Shown one piece after another: positions 46,377-58,740 of a DNA stretch of 64,000 nucleotides. Each line of letters begins with the position of its first letter. Within the stretch, counting starts at the first letter, position 1. The stretch spans positions 111,978-175,977 of the forward strand of contig NZ_BPQM01000002.1 in assembly GCF_022179245.1 (NCBI RefSeq), written 5' to 3'. The stretch is from Methylobacterium gregans. GTDB taxonomy: Bacteria > Pseudomonadota > Alphaproteobacteria > Rhizobiales > Beijerinckiaceae. Position numbers and translations under genes: made by a program. The notes beneath the pieces are model-generated. The model was not told the origin of the DNA. It did not search any database and saw nothing but the letters and a program-made list of their open reading frames with translations.

Positions 46377-47417
46377 ATGCTCGCCCTGATCCTCGACGAT
46401 TCGGAGATGAACAACCTGCTGATGATGCAGGCGCTGAAGGCCGTCCCCGATTGCGCACCGGTCGCCTTCACCTGCCCCGTGGAGGCGCTGGCCTATCTGC
46501 GCGAGAACGTCGAGCGGATCGGCATCGTAATCACCGACTACGAGATGCCGGGCCTGACAGGTCTCGATGTCGTCCGGGCCGCCCGGGCGGTCGAGGGCTT
46601 CGCCCACGTGCCGATCGTGATGGTGACGAGCCTCGATCAGCAGAGCCTGCGCCGCGCAGCCTTGGCCGCGGGCGCGACCGACTTCCTGGGCAAGCCCTGC
46701 GATCCGGTCGAGATCCGGGCTCGGGTGACGAACCTGATGAAGATCTCGGCCGCCCACCGGCAGGAGCAGGACCGGGCCGCCTGGCTTGCGCGCGAGGTCG
46801 CCGCCGCCGTCGCGGTGATCGAGGCGCGCGAGCGCGAGATCATCGCGCTGCTGATGCGGGCGGCCGAGCACCGCGACACCGATACCGGCAGCCACGTCGC
46901 CCGCGTCTCGGCCTATACGGGCATCATCGCCGGGCGCCTCGGGCTCGATCCCGCGGCGGTGCGCGCGCTCCAGCTCGCCGCCAGCATGCACGACGTCGGC
47001 AAGATCGGCGTGCCGGACGCGATCCTGCTGAAGCCCGGTCCCCTCACGGCGGAGGAGCGGGTCGAGATGCAGGCCCACGCCGAGCGCGGGCGCCGCATCC
47101 TGGAGGGCAGCACCTCCGAGGTGGTGCAACTGGCCGCCGAGATCGCCGCGAGCCACCACGAGCGCTGGGACGGACAGGGCTACCCGGCAGGCCTGAAGGG
47201 CGAGGCGATCCCGCTCCCGGGCCGGATCGTGGCGGTCGCCGACGTGTTCGACGCGCTCGTCTCGGACCGGCCCTACAAGCAGGCCTGGCCGCTGGAGCGG
47301 GCGAAGGCGTACCTGCGCGAGCAGGCCGGCCAGCATTTCGACCCGGCCTGCGTGGACGCCTTCCTGGCAGGCTGGGACGAGGTCGAGGACCAGTGCCGCC
47401 GCAGGCTCGCGGCCTGA
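46377..47417 (+). CDS. Response regulator with HD-GYP cyclic-di-GMP phosphodiesterase domain
   Basis: A 346-residue two-domain protein. The receiver (1-120) has phospho-acceptor Asp54 in [12 protein letters not shown] and Lys in LGKPCDP. After a short helical linker the HD-GYP domain (about 150-340) is intact: [36 protein letters not shown] and [20 protein letters not shown] with the GYP signature. It should hydrolyse cyclic di-GMP under phosphorylation control. It lies 22 bases after TadG and 34 bases before a hybrid kinase, its probable phosphodonor. Confidence 0.94.
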   Translation: MLALILDDSEMNNLLMMQALKAVPDCAPVAFTCPVEALAYLRENVERIGIVITDYEMPGLTGLDVVRAARAVEGFAHVPIVMVTSLDQQSLRRAALAAGATDFLGKPCDPVEIRARVTNLMKISAAHRQEQDRAAWLAREVAAAVAVIEAREREIIALLMRAAEHRDTDTGSHVARVSAYTGIIAGRLGLDPAAVRALQLAASMHDVGKIGVPDAILLKPGPLTAEERVEMQAHAERGRRILEGSTSEVVQLAAEIAASHHERWDGQGYPAGLKGEAIPLPGRIVAVADVFDALVSDRPYKQAWPLERAKAYLREQAGQHFDPACVDAFLAGWDEVEDQCRRRLAA

Positions 47418-47451
47418 CCGGCCGCATCATTCGAAGCAGGGACACCGATCG

Positions 47452-50166
<2,715 letters not shown>

Positions 50167-50172
50167 GGAACC

Positions 50173-51054
50173 TCAGAGCCCGCCGGTCTCGGCGCGCAGC
50201 ACAGCGAGGAAGTTCGCGACCCGGGAGCTCGCCGGGCTCCGGTGCAGGGCGCTGACATCGGCGGCTGGGACGGGCCCGGCGAGCGGCCGGTAGGCGACGC
50301 CCGGATGGGCGAGCCGGCCTACCTGCTCCGGCACCAGGGCGAGGCCGAGCCCCGCGGCGACGAGGCTGAGGAGCGCCTGCGCCTCCACCACCTCGTGCGC
50401 GAGGAGCGGCACGAAGCCCTCGGCGAGGCAGGCGGCCCAGAGCAGGTTGGCGAAGTGGGAATCCGTGCGCCGCAGCGAGAGATAGCGCTCGCCGGCGAGG
50501 TCCCTCAGGACGAGGCTGTCCCGCGCGGCGAGCGGGTGTGCGGCGGGCAGCGCGACGCCGACCGGCTCGGACCAAGCCGGCACCGCGGCGAGCTCCGGAT
50601 CCTCGGGCGGCCCGCGCATCAGGCAGAGATCGATCCGCCCCGCGTGCAGGGCCGCGCGCTGCTCCTCGGGCGGGGCCTGATGCAGCCGCACCTCGACCTC
50701 GGGGAAGCGCGCCTCGAAGGCGCGGATCACCCCCCCGAGCGGCCCGGTGAGGACCGAGCCGGTCAGGCCGACATGGATCACGCCGGTCTGCCCCTCCCCC
50801 ACCGAGCGCGTCGCCTCGGCGGCTTGGCGCACCTGCGCCAGGATCGCGCGCGCGTGGCCGAGGAAGACCACCCCCGCCTCGGTCAGCGCCACGCGCCGGC
50901 TCGTGCGCCGGAACAGCGGTGTGCCGATCTCCCGTTCGAGGTCGCGGATCTGCTGGCTCAGCGGCGGCTGGGAGACGCCGAGGCTCTCGGCCGCCGCGGT
51001 GAAGCTGAGGCGGTCGGCTACGGCGACGAAGTAGCGGAGATGGCGAAGCTCCAT
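50173..51054 (-). CDS. LysR-family transcriptional regulator (aromatic/CatR-like group)
   Basis: A 293-residue regulator: MELRHLRYFVAVADRLSFTA then AAESLGVSQPPLSQQIRDLE form the DNA-binding helix-turn-helix, RLIRRTSR-like linkage is present (TPLFRRTSRRVALTEAG), and the effector domain begins near 90 (GVIHVGLTGSVLTGPLG). The N terminus resembles the BenM/CatR/HcaR group. Its target is unknown; no metabolic gene is divergent. A 16-bp palindrome at 51101-51116 upstream of the start is a candidate operator. It ends 6 bases from the hybrid kinase stop on the other strand. Confidence 0.92.
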   Translation of the reverse strand: MELRHLRYFVAVADRLSFTAAAESLGVSQPPLSQQIRDLEREIGTPLFRRTSRRVALTEAGVVFLGHARAILAQVRQAAEATRSVGEGQTGVIHVGLTGSVLTGPLGGVIRAFEARFPEVEVRLHQAPPEEQRAALHAGRIDLCLMRGPPEDPELAAVPAWSEPVGVALPAAHPLAARDSLVLRDLAGERYLSLRRTDSHFANLLWAACLAEGFVPLLAHEVVEAQALLSLVAAGLGLALVPEQVGRLAHPGVAYRPLAGPVPAADVSALHRSPASSRVANFLAVLRAETGGL

Positions 51055-51100
51055 CGGGGGCCGATCGGGTCGCAGAACATCTCGGTCGTACGGGATTCAA

Positions 51101-51116
51101 TCCTGGACGTCCAGGA
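51101..51116. promoter_or_regulatory. 16-bp perfect palindrome upstream of LysR, candidate operator
   Basis: TCCTGGACGTCCAGGA is perfectly self-complementary, and the flanks continue the symmetry loosely (ATTCAA on the left, ATCG on the right). It lies 47 bases before the LysR start on the minus strand, where an autoregulatory site would be expected. Confidence 0.5.
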
Positions 51117-51351
51117 ATCGCCGGCCCTGCATCCTCAGGCAGGCTTCCGGTCCCAGCTCGGCAGAACCGGCGGTCGCGCGCCTGCGGACAATACAAGCGT
51201 GGAAGGCCCGGCGGAGGCGCTCCCGCCGCCCCACCGAACCCTCTCACACGAAGCGACGCACTCTCCTTCCCCGTGGGAGGAGCGTGTCCCTCCGACCGGC
51301 ATCGGATCCGCGAAGCCCGGAGGGCGAGAGGGGCCTACCCCTCGTTCAGAA

Positions 51352-51384
51352 CCGCTCGCAGACCGTCCAAGAGGCTGCGAGCGG
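51352..51384 (-). terminator. Terminator hairpin of yebC
   Basis: CCGCTCGCAG (51352-51361) pairs perfectly over 10 bp with CTGCGAGCGG (51375-51384), 13-base loop, 10 bases beyond the yebC stop. On the minus strand it is followed by TTCTGAAC, a poor T-run. Confidence 0.65.
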
Positions 51385-51394
51385 CCCTCCCCGG

Positions 51395-52141
51395 TCAGGC
51401 CTCGAGCTTGGCCATCAGCGCCTCGGAGAGCGCGAAGTTGACGTAGACGTTCTGGACGTCGTCCTGGTCCTCGATCACCTCGACGAGGCGGACCAGCTTC
51501 TCGCCGGTCTCGTCGTCGACGTCGATCGTGTTCTGGGCCTTCCAGACCAGGCCCGTGCGCGCGGGCTCGCCGAAGCGGGCTTCCAGCGCCTTGCCGACCT
51601 CGCCGTAGGCGTCCTGCGCGCAGGTGACCTCGTGGCCGTTCTCGTCCGAGCGCACGTCGTCGGCACCCGCCTCGATCGCCGCCTCCAGCATCGTGTCGGC
51701 GTCGGCGACCGAGGCGGGAAAGGCGATCACGCCGACCCGGTCGAACATGAAGGCGACCGCGCCGGTCTCCGCGAGGCTGCCGCCGGACTTGGTGAAGGCC
51801 GAGCGCACGTCCGAGGCGGTGCGGTTGCGATTGTCGGTCTGGGCCTCGACGATCAGCGCGGCACCGCCCGGGCCGTAGCCCTCGTAGCGGATCTCCTCGT
51901 AGTTCTCGCCCTCGGCGCCCGCCGCCTTCTTGATGGCGCGCTCGATATTGTCCTTCGGCATGTTCTCGGCCCGAGCGGCCAGGATGGCCGCCCGCAGGCG
52001 CGGGTTCATCGCGGGATCCGGCGTGCCGAGCTTGGCCGCCACCGTGATCTCGCGGGCGAGCTTGCCGAACACCTTCGAGCGGACCGCGTCGACGCGGCCC
52101 TTGCGGTGCATGATGTTCTTGAACTGGGAATGGCCGGCCAT
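51395..52141 (-). CDS. yebC: YebC/PmpR-family protein
   Basis: A 248-residue protein with the family N terminus [20 protein letters not shown], then [39 protein letters not shown] and [20 protein letters not shown]. Members act as DNA-binding regulators or, as more recently shown for some, as translation factors that relieve ribosome stalling at proline runs. The ruvCAB genes that often follow yebC are not adjacent; an SDR gene diverges from it. Confidence 0.96.
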   Translation of the reverse strand: MAGHSQFKNIMHRKGRVDAVRSKVFGKLAREITVAAKLGTPDPAMNPRLRAAILAARAENMPKDNIERAIKKAAGAEGENYEEIRYEGYGPGGAALIVEAQTDNRNRTASDVRSAFTKSGGSLAETGAVAFMFDRVGVIAFPASVADADTMLEAAIEAGADDVRSDENGHEVTCAQDAYGEVGKALEARFGEPARTGLVWKAQNTIDVDDETGEKLVRLVEVIEDQDDVQNVYVNFALSEALMAKLEA

Positions 52142-52353
52142 GTCTCTTCAGGCTGTCTGCCGCGGCGGAGAGAACGAGGCCCTCGACGCCGCACGAGTGC
52201 GGATCCGCAGGTTATAGGCCGGCGCTCCTCGGGGAGGCAACGCGCGAGGCCATGCGGGGCGCCTCGCGCGCCGGTGATCGGCGGCGGACGGAAAGAATGC
52301 AGGCGCCGGACGTTCCCGCTCCGGAGCGGCCATCCGGGTCGCGGGGAGATCCG

Positions 52354-53388
52354 ATGTCGGGACGAACCAGGGGACGCACCGTCGTGGTCACGGGGGCGAG
52401 CGCGGGCGTGGGGCGCGCCATCGCCCACGAATTCGCGCGCCACGGCTGGAATGTCGGCCTGATCGCCCGCGGCGAGGCGGGCCTGCGCGGGGCCGCGGAG
52501 GATGTGCGACGCGCGGGCGGCACGCCGCTGGCCTTCGCGGTCGACGTCGCCGAGGCGGATCAGGTCGAGCAGGCGGCGGACGAGATCGCCGCGTTCTTCG
52601 GCGGCATCGACGTCTGGGTGAACAACGCGATGGTCACGGTCTACGCGCCCGTGCGCGAGACCCCGCCCGAGGAGTTCCGGCGCACGACCGCGGTGACCTA
52701 TCTCGGGCAGGTGCACGGGACGCTCGCCGCGCTCAAGCACATGGGGCCGCGCGACCGGGGCACCATCGTGTATATCGGCTCGGCTCTGGCCTACCGCTCG
52801 ATCCCGCTCCAGGCGAGCTACTGCGCCGCCAAGGCCGCCGTGCGCGGCTTCGTGGATTCCCTGCGGAGCGAACTGCTGCACGACGGCGCCCACGTGCGGC
52901 TCACCATGGTGCAACTGCCGGCGGTGAACACGCCGCAATTCGACTGGGCCCGCTCGCGCCTGCCGCGCAAGCTCGAGCCGGTACCGCCGATCTACCAGCC
53001 GGAGGCGATCGCCCGGCACGTCTACCGGGCCGCTCGGGAAGCACCGCGCGAGCTCTGGATCGGCGCCTCGGCCTGGAAGGCGATCGTCGGCAACATGCTG
53101 ATCCCGGGCTGGATCGACCACTACCTCGCCCGGCACGGCTATCACGGGGAGATGACCGACATGCGCGCCGCGAGGAACCGTCCGGACAACCTCTACGAGC
53201 CGGTCGACACCGATCCCGGCGCGCACGGCCGCTTCGACAGCCGCTCGCGCGAGGCGGTCCCAGCCGCGAGCCCGCGCTGGCTCAAGCTCGGCCTCGCGGC
53301 CGCGCTCGGCGCGGTGGCCGGCGCGACCCTGTTCGCCACGGAGGCGCACGGGCGCTCGGAGGCGCGCCGCCGCCTGGAACGGCGCTGA
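52354..53388 (+). CDS. Short-chain dehydrogenase/reductase with C-terminal membrane anchor
   Basis: A 344-residue SDR. The cofactor motif is VVVTGASAGVGRAIAHEFAR, the NNAG-type motif is degenerate (VWVNNAMVTVYAP), and the catalytic triad is Ser in YIGSALAYRSIPL with Tyr-x3-Lys in ASYCAAKAAVRG. An extra C-terminal region of about 70 residues ends in one hydrophobic segment (LKLGLAAALGAVAGATLFA), so the enzyme is probably tethered to the membrane. The substrate is unknown. GGGGAG 7 bases upstream supports ATG 52354; ATG 52297 is an alternative. Confidence 0.9.
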   Translation: MSGRTRGRTVVVTGASAGVGRAIAHEFARHGWNVGLIARGEAGLRGAAEDVRRAGGTPLAFAVDVAEADQVEQAADEIAAFFGGIDVWVNNAMVTVYAPVRETPPEEFRRTTAVTYLGQVHGTLAALKHMGPRDRGTIVYIGSALAYRSIPLQASYCAAKAAVRGFVDSLRSELLHDGAHVRLTMVQLPAVNTPQFDWARSRLPRKLEPVPPIYQPEAIARHVYRAAREAPRELWIGASAWKAIVGNMLIPGWIDHYLARHGYHGEMTDMRAARNRPDNLYEPVDTDPGAHGRFDSRSREAVPAASPRWLKLGLAAALGAVAGATLFATEAHGRSEARRRLERR

Positions 53389-53407
53389 CCGGTCCGGCGC
53401 TCCCGGC

Positions 53408-54604
53408 TCAGCCGTGGGCCGCTCGGAGCGCCGCGTCGAGGTCGGCGAACAGATCCGTCGGATCCTCGATGCCGGTGGAGAGGCGCAGGAGGTCCGGCGG
53501 GCAGGGCGTGCCCGGCCCCTCGACCGACGCGCGGTGCTCGATCAGGCTCTCGACCCCGCCGAGCGAGGTCGCCCGCTTCCAGAGCGCGACCCGGGCGGCG
53601 GTGGCGATCGCCGCCCCCTCCCCGCCCCGCACCCGGATCGACAGCATGTAGCCGAACCCGCCCGCCATCTGCCGGGCGGCGACCGCGTGGCCCGGATCGT
53701 CGGGCAGGCCGGGATAGAGCACGCGGGCCACGTGCGGGTGCGCGCCGAGCCGGGTCGCGAGCGCCATGGCGCCCGCCGCCTGCCGCTCCGCCCGCAGGTG
53801 CAGGGTGCGCAGCGAGCGCATGAGCAGGTAGGCCTCGAACGGCCCGAGGATGGCGCCGCCGCTCGCCCGGATCGCGCCGATCCGCGCCCAGAAGGCGTCG
53901 GATTCCCGCGCGGCGAGCACGCCCGCGACCACGTCCGAGTGCCCGTTCAGGATCTTGGTGCCCGAGTGCATCACGATGTCGGCGCCGAGCGCGAGCGGCC
54001 GGGTGTGGACCGGCGAGGCGGCGGTCGAATCGACCGCGAGCCGGGCGCCCGCCGCGTGCGCGATCTCCGCCGCCGCCGCGATGTCGGTGACGGTCCAGAG
54101 CGGGTTGCCGGGCGTCTCGATCCAGATGAGCTTCGTCAGCCCCGGCCGGACGGCGGCGCGCAGCCGCTCCGAATCCTCGGCGTCCACGAAGTCGACCGCG
54201 AGGCCGCGGCGGGGGCCCTCCTCGCGCAGCCAGCGCTTCAGCGCCCAGTACATCACGTTGGGCGCCACCACGTGGTCGCCGGGCTCCAGCGCCCCGAACA
54301 CGGCGGTCGCGGCCGCCATGCCGGAGCCGAACAGCAGCGCGCCCGCCCCCGCCTCCTCCAGCATCGCCAGCACGGCCTCGGCCTCCCGCACCGTGGCGTT
54401 GTCCGGCCGCGCGTAGGAGAAGCCCGACGAGTACGCGTTGTCGGGGTCGCGGATGAACGTGGTCGCGACGTGCAGCGGCGGCACCACGCCCCTGGTGACC
54501 GGATCGATCCGGCCCAGAGCCTGCGCGGCGCGGCTGCGGCGGGAGAATGCCTGCGCCGGCTCGCCCGCATCCGAGGGGTCGGCAGGTGCGTTGGTCCGTG
54601 ACAT
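53408..54604 (-). CDS. Cystathionine gamma-synthase/beta-lyase family PLP enzyme
   Basis: A 398-residue fold-type I PLP enzyme of Cys/Met metabolism. Landmarks are PPLHVATTFIRDPDNAYSSG, YARPDNATVREAEAVLAMLE, FGSGMAAATAVFGAL, the aspartate in RLAVDSTAASPVHTRPL and the PLP lysine in VMHSGTKILNGHSDVVAGV, with GGVESLIEHRAS near the C terminus. The exact reaction (cystathionine synthase, lyase or sulfhydrylase) cannot be read from sequence alone. It is a single gene divergent from TspO and tail-to-tail with the SDR gene. Confidence 0.9.
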   Translation of the reverse strand: MSRTNAPADPSDAGEPAQAFSRRSRAAQALGRIDPVTRGVVPPLHVATTFIRDPDNAYSSGFSYARPDNATVREAEAVLAMLEEAGAGALLFGSGMAAATAVFGALEPGDHVVAPNVMYWALKRWLREEGPRRGLAVDFVDAEDSERLRAAVRPGLTKLIWIETPGNPLWTVTDIAAAAEIAHAAGARLAVDSTAASPVHTRPLALGADIVMHSGTKILNGHSDVVAGVLAARESDAFWARIGAIRASGGAILGPFEAYLLMRSLRTLHLRAERQAAGAMALATRLGAHPHVARVLYPGLPDDPGHAVAARQMAGGFGYMLSIRVRGGEGAAIATAARVALWKRATSLGGVESLIEHRASVEGPGTPCPPDLLRLSTGIEDPTDLFADLDAALRAAHG

Positions 54605-54752
54605 GGCGGTCTCCCGTCGATCCTTGTCTCGATGTCGGCCCCTGCCCGAGCGGCGGTCGGCGCGCTAGGTGGCGGCAGGGACGGCGCCTGACACGATCCG
54701 CCCCGGGACGGCAAGGCGGGCGCCCGAGACGACCTTTCGCGAGCGGCACACC

Positions 54753-55271
54753 ATGAGCACCGCCCTTCACGTTCCCGAAGAGCCAGCCCTGCGGCCCTGG
54801 CTGCGGCTCGCCGCGGCCGTGCTGCCCGTCGCCGCCACCGCCGCACTCGGCTCCGCCTCGACGCAGGCGGAGATCCCCGGCTGGTATGCCGGCCTGAACA
54901 AGCCGAGCTTCAACCCGCCGAACTGGGTGTTCCCGGTCGCCTGGACCATCCTCTACACGATGATCGCGCTCTCGGCCTGGCGGCTGCTCGGCACGATGCC
55001 GCGCACCGGGCCCTCGCGGCAGGGCTGGTGGCTCGCGATCCTCGCCTTCGCGGTCCAGCTTGCGCTGAACGCCGTCTGGACACCGGTCTTCTTCACCGCC
55101 CACGCGGTCGGCGCGGCGCTCGTCGTCGTCGTGGCGCTCCTCGTGATGGTGCTCTGGACCATCCGGCTGAGCTGGCGCTTCGACCGGATCGCCGCGTGGC
55201 TCCTCGTGCCCTATGCCGGCTGGGTCGCCTTCGCGAGCCTGCTCAACGCCGCGATCCTGCGCCTCAACTGA
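54753..55271 (+). CDS. tspO: TspO/MBR family protein
   Basis: A 172-residue membrane protein with five hydrophobic helices. Conserved segments are WYAGLNKPSFNPPNWVFPVA, WTILYTMIALSAWRL, FAVQLALNAVWTPVFFTAH and VPYAGWVAFASLLNAAIL. TspO proteins bind porphyrins and in Rhodobacter modulate photosynthesis and tetrapyrrole gene expression; hemA lies about 6 kb downstream. ATG 54753 is chosen by family length. It is followed after 59 bases by tex. Confidence 0.93.
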   Translation: MSTALHVPEEPALRPWLRLAAAVLPVAATAALGSASTQAEIPGWYAGLNKPSFNPPNWVFPVAWTILYTMIALSAWRLLGTMPRTGPSRQGWWLAILAFAVQLALNAVWTPVFFTAHAVGAALVVVVALLVMVLWTIRLSWRFDRIAAWLLVPYAGWVAFASLLNAAILRLN

Positions 55272-55330
55272 CACCTGCTTGACGCATCCCCGAGGCCGGC
55301 GCCACACCCACGCTCCAGCCAGGAGGGACC

Positions 55331-57652
55331 ATGACCGGCATCAACGGGCGCATCGCGGCGGAACTCGGCGTGGCCGAGAGCCAGGTCAAGGCGGCGGTCG
55401 ATCTCCTCGACGGCGGCGCCACGGTGCCGTTCATCGCCCGCTACCGCAAGGAGGCCACGGGCGCGCTGGACGACGCCCAGTTGCGGACCCTGGAGGAGCG
55501 CCTCACCTATCTGCGCGACCTCGAAGGACGCCGCGCCGCGATCCTCGACAGCATCCGCCAGCAGGGCAAGCTCGACGCGGAGCTCGCCGCGCAGATCGCC
55601 CGGGCGGACACCAAGGCGCGGCTCGAGGACCTCTATCTGCCGTTCCGGCCCAAGCGCCGCAGCAAGGCGCTCGCCGCCCGCGAGGCCGGGCTCGAGCCGC
55701 TGGCCGACGCCCTGCTCGCCCGGCCCGACCTCGACCCGACCGTGCAGGCGGGCCAGTTTGCCGGCAAAGAGGGTATTTCGGACGCCGATGCGGCGCTGGA
55801 GGGCGCGCGCGCCATCCTGATCGAGCGCGCTTGCGAGAGCGCGGAACTCGTCGGCTCCCTGCGCGAGACCGGCTGGCAACGGGGCCACGTGACGGCCGCG
55901 GTGCGCAAGGGGAAGCGCGAGGCCGGCGAAAAGTTTGCCGACTATTTCGACTTCTCCGAGCCTCTGACCAAGCTTCCCTCGCACCGCATCCTCGCCCTGT
56001 TCCGCGGCGAGAAGGAGGAGGTGCTGGACCTCGACATCACGGACGGGGAGGAGCCGCGGCCCGGCGCGCTCGGATGGCAGGAAGCCCGCATCGCGCAGAC
56101 GCTCGGCGTCGCGGATCGGGGCCGGCCGGGCGACCGCTTCCTGATGGAGACGGTGCGGCAGTGCTGGCGCAAGCGCCTGAAACCCGCCACCGACACGGAT
56201 CTCCGCAGCCGCCTCTGGACGGTGGCCGAGGAGGGCGCCGTCACGGTCTTCGCCCGCAACCTGCGCGACCTGCTGCTCGCGGCGCCCGCCGGCGCGCGAC
56301 CGACCCTCGGGCTCGACCCGGGCTACCGCACCGGCGTGAAGGTCGCGGCGGTCGATGCCACCGGCAAGGTCGTGGCGACCGACACGATCTACCCGCACGA
56401 GCCGCGACGCGACTGGAACGGTGCCCTGGCCGCGCTCGCCAAGCTGGTGCTCGCCCACAAGATCGAGCTGATCGCGATCGGCAACGGCACGGCCTCCCGC
56501 GAGACCGACCGCCTGGCCGCCGAGCTCGTCGCCAAGCTCCCCGACCGCAAGCTCACCAAGGTGCTGGTCTCAGAGGCCGGTGCCTCGGTCTACTCGGCCT
56601 CGGCCTACGCCTCCGCCGAGCTGCCGAACCTCGACGTGACGCTGCGCGGCGCCGTCTCGATCGCGCGCCGCCTGCAGGATCCGCTGGCCGAGCTCGTGAA
56701 GATCGAGCCGAAGGCGATCGGCGTCGGGCAGTACCAGCACGATCTGGCGGAGGGGAAGCTCGCCCGCTCCCTCGACGCGGTGGTGGAGGATTGCGTGAAC
56801 AGCGTCGGCGTCGACGTGAACAGCGCCTCCGCCCCACTGCTCGCCCGGGTCTCCGGCCTCTCCGAGCGGGTCGCCTCCAACATCGTCGTCCACCGCGACG
56901 CCAACGGGCCGTTCGCCAAGCGGGCGAACTTACGCAAGGTGCCGGGGCTCGGGCCCAAGGCCTACGAGCTGGCCGCGGGCTTCCTGCGCATCCGCGGCGG
57001 CGCGGATCCGCTCGACGCCTCCGGCGTCCACCCCGAGGCCTACCCGGTGGTCAAGAAGATCCTGGCGGCGACGGGAAAGCCGATCGAGGCCCTGATCGGC
57101 GACGGCGCGACGCTGCGCGGCCTCGCACTGAGCGCCTTCGTGGACCAGAGCTTCGGCCTGCCGACGGTGACCGACATCATCGCCGAGTTGGAGAAGCCCG
57201 GCCGCGATCCGCGCCCGAGCTTCCGCACCGCGGCCTTCGCGGAGGGCGTCGAGAAGATCGGCGACCTGCGGCCCGGAATGCGCCTGGAGGGCGTGGTGAC
57301 GAACGTCGCGGCCTTCGGTGCCTTCGTGGACATCGGCGTGCATCAGGACGGGCTGGTGCACATCTCGATGCTGGCCGACCGCTTCGTGAAGGATCCGCGC
57401 GAGGTGGTGAAGCCCGGCGACGTGGTGCAGGTGCGGGTGGTGGAGGTCGATGCCGCCCGCAAGCGCATCGCCCTCAGCATGCGCTCGGACGAGGCGGCAC
57501 GGCCCGCGCGCCGCGATGGCCCCGCCCAGGCCCCGGGCCGGCCGGCGCCGCGTCCCCAGGCCGAGCGCCCGCAGGCGTCGAGGCCCGAGCCGGCGGGCGC
57601 GCTGGCCGATGCCCTGCGCCGGGCCGCCGAGGGCAAGCCGCGGGGCCGATGA
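55331..57652 (+). CDS. tex: Transcription accessory/RNA-binding protein Tex
   Basis: A 773-residue nucleic-acid-binding protein. Order: N-terminal helical Tex domain (VPFIARYRKEATGALDDAQL), YqgF-like nuclease-fold domain (LGLDPGYRTGVKVAAVDATG near 328), helix-hairpin-helix region (GVDVNSASAPLLARVSGLS; VPGLGPKAYELAAGFLRIRG), and an S1 domain at about 645-715 (GMRLEGVVTNVAAFGAFVDI). The last about 55 residues are a Pro/Ala/Arg-rich tail. GGAGGGACC precedes the ATG. Its stop directly abuts the stop of the opposite gene with no gap. Confidence 0.97.
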   Translation: MTGINGRIAAELGVAESQVKAAVDLLDGGATVPFIARYRKEATGALDDAQLRTLEERLTYLRDLEGRRAAILDSIRQQGKLDAELAAQIARADTKARLEDLYLPFRPKRRSKALAAREAGLEPLADALLARPDLDPTVQAGQFAGKEGISDADAALEGARAILIERACESAELVGSLRETGWQRGHVTAAVRKGKREAGEKFADYFDFSEPLTKLPSHRILALFRGEKEEVLDLDITDGEEPRPGALGWQEARIAQTLGVADRGRPGDRFLMETVRQCWRKRLKPATDTDLRSRLWTVAEEGAVTVFARNLRDLLLAAPAGARPTLGLDPGYRTGVKVAAVDATGKVVATDTIYPHEPRRDWNGALAALAKLVLAHKIELIAIGNGTASRETDRLAAELVAKLPDRKLTKVLVSEAGASVYSASAYASAELPNLDVTLRGAVSIARRLQDPLAELVKIEPKAIGVGQYQHDLAEGKLARSLDAVVEDCVNSVGVDVNSASAPLLARVSGLSERVASNIVVHRDANGPFAKRANLRKVPGLGPKAYELAAGFLRIRGGADPLDASGVHPEAYPVVKKILAATGKPIEALIGDGATLRGLALSAFVDQSFGLPTVTDIIAELEKPGRDPRPSFRTAAFAEGVEKIGDLRPGMRLEGVVTNVAAFGAFVDIGVHQDGLVHISMLADRFVKDPREVVKPGDVVQVRVVEVDAARKRIALSMRSDEAARPARRDGPAQAPGRPAPRPQAERPQASRPEPAGALADALRRAAEGKPRGR

Positions 57653-58639
57653 TCAGTTGACGAGCCCGCGCTGGACCTTCGACTTCAGGCGCTGGCCCTG
57701 GAAGACCAGCGTCACCGAGAAGGTGCCGCCGCGGTCGGTCCAGCTGTAGGTCTCGAAGGCGCCGAGTCCCGGGATCGTCGTGCTGCCGTCTCTCGCACCG
57801 CGGCAGCCGAGCAAGCTCTCGACCTCCGGCATCCGCATGTCCGCCTGAAGCAGCTCGAAGCTGCGCAAGTTGACGACGCAGTTCGGACTCCCGGCCGGCC
57901 GGGACGCGCCGGCATCCGGCGCGAAGGCCGCGTCCCGCGGCGCCCCGAAGGCCGCCGAGAGGGCGAGGCGTTCGCCGCGCTCCCGGCCTGCCCCGGCCGA
58001 CATTCTCCCCGCCTCCGGCGCGGCGACCGCCATCTCGACCGGCATTGCCGCCACGGCTCCGGCCCGCTCGATCCGCTCCGCGTCCCGGAAGACCTCCGCG
58101 GCCTGCTGTCCCGGCTCGCGCGCAGGCGCCCCGGCCGTGGCAGGGCCTGCCTTGGCGGAGCCGGCCTTGGCGGGGATGAAGGCGGGCCCCTCGCGCAGCA
58201 GGCCGCGTCCGCCCGTGCCGGCCGCCGTCCGGGCGCTCCCGTCGGAAGCCCGCTGCTGCAGGACCTCGGAGGATTCCTCGGCGGGTTCGCGGGCTCGGGC
58301 GATGACCACGGCCCGGCGCAGGGCCGTCTCGAATCGGCGCATCCGCTCGGGATCGGCGGGAGCGCCGGACGCCCGTGCCTCGCAGGCCGCGAAGACTGCG
58401 CGGGCGTCGCGGATCTCGGCCTCGCTCCACGCACCCGCTGGCTTGCCGAACAGGTCGGCGTCCCGCCCCGTGCGCGGGCCCGGGCCGCCCTCGAGCGGTC
58501 CGAGCTGGTCGGCGGCGAGCGCGCGGTGCCGGCCGCAGCCGCCGTTCGCCGCGAGGGCGTCGCGGAACGGGGAGGCCTGGACCGCCGTGGCGGAGGTGCA
58601 GGCCGCCAGAAGAAGGGCCGAAGCGCGACGCGTGCGCAT
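57653..58639 (-). CDS. Exported protein of unknown function with C-terminal BLIP/DUF3862-like fold
   Basis: A 328-residue protein starting with a signal peptide (MRTRRASALLLAACTSATAV). The middle about 200 residues are low-complexity, rich in Ala, Arg and Glu. The last about 75 residues look like a folded domain with two cysteines (NCVVNLRSFELLQADMRM; VESLLGCRGARDG), and the pattern G-x-TYSWTDRGGTFSVTLVFQGQ and LKSKVQRGL resembles the SmpA/BamE-like or DUF3862 (BLIP-fold) family; this is a pattern-based inference. Start 58639 or 58669. It ends directly against tex. Confidence 0.7.
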   Translation of the reverse strand: MRTRRASALLLAACTSATAVQASPFRDALAANGGCGRHRALAADQLGPLEGGPGPRTGRDADLFGKPAGAWSEAEIRDARAVFAACEARASGAPADPERMRRFETALRRAVVIARAREPAEESSEVLQQRASDGSARTAAGTGGRGLLREGPAFIPAKAGSAKAGPATAGAPAREPGQQAAEVFRDAERIERAGAVAAMPVEMAVAAPEAGRMSAGAGRERGERLALSAAFGAPRDAAFAPDAGASRPAGSPNCVVNLRSFELLQADMRMPEVESLLGCRGARDGSTTIPGLGAFETYSWTDRGGTFSVTLVFQGQRLKSKVQRGLVN

Positions 58640-58740
58640 GAGGCGGGATCCGGATGCGGTTCGGGTCATCCGTCCATGCCGCCTCAGGCCGATGAAGGGT
58701 TCGTTAAAGCCGCCCCCGGTTGCTGTGGGCGCGTGCCGTC

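Larger units (their letters stand above)
51055..51394. other. Gap between LysR and YebC genes
   Basis: No credible gene. The left part holds the palindrome described at 51101-51116, the right part a terminator hairpin at 51352-51384 and a smaller AGGGG/CCCCT hairpin at 51329-51342. The middle (51140-51320) shows ordinary GC-rich sequence without a recognisable signal. Confidence 0.5.

Noticed and set aside
53950..53990. Unusual PLP-lysine context HSGTK in the cystathionine-type enzyme
   Set aside because: This variant is common in the family and does not suggest loss of activity.
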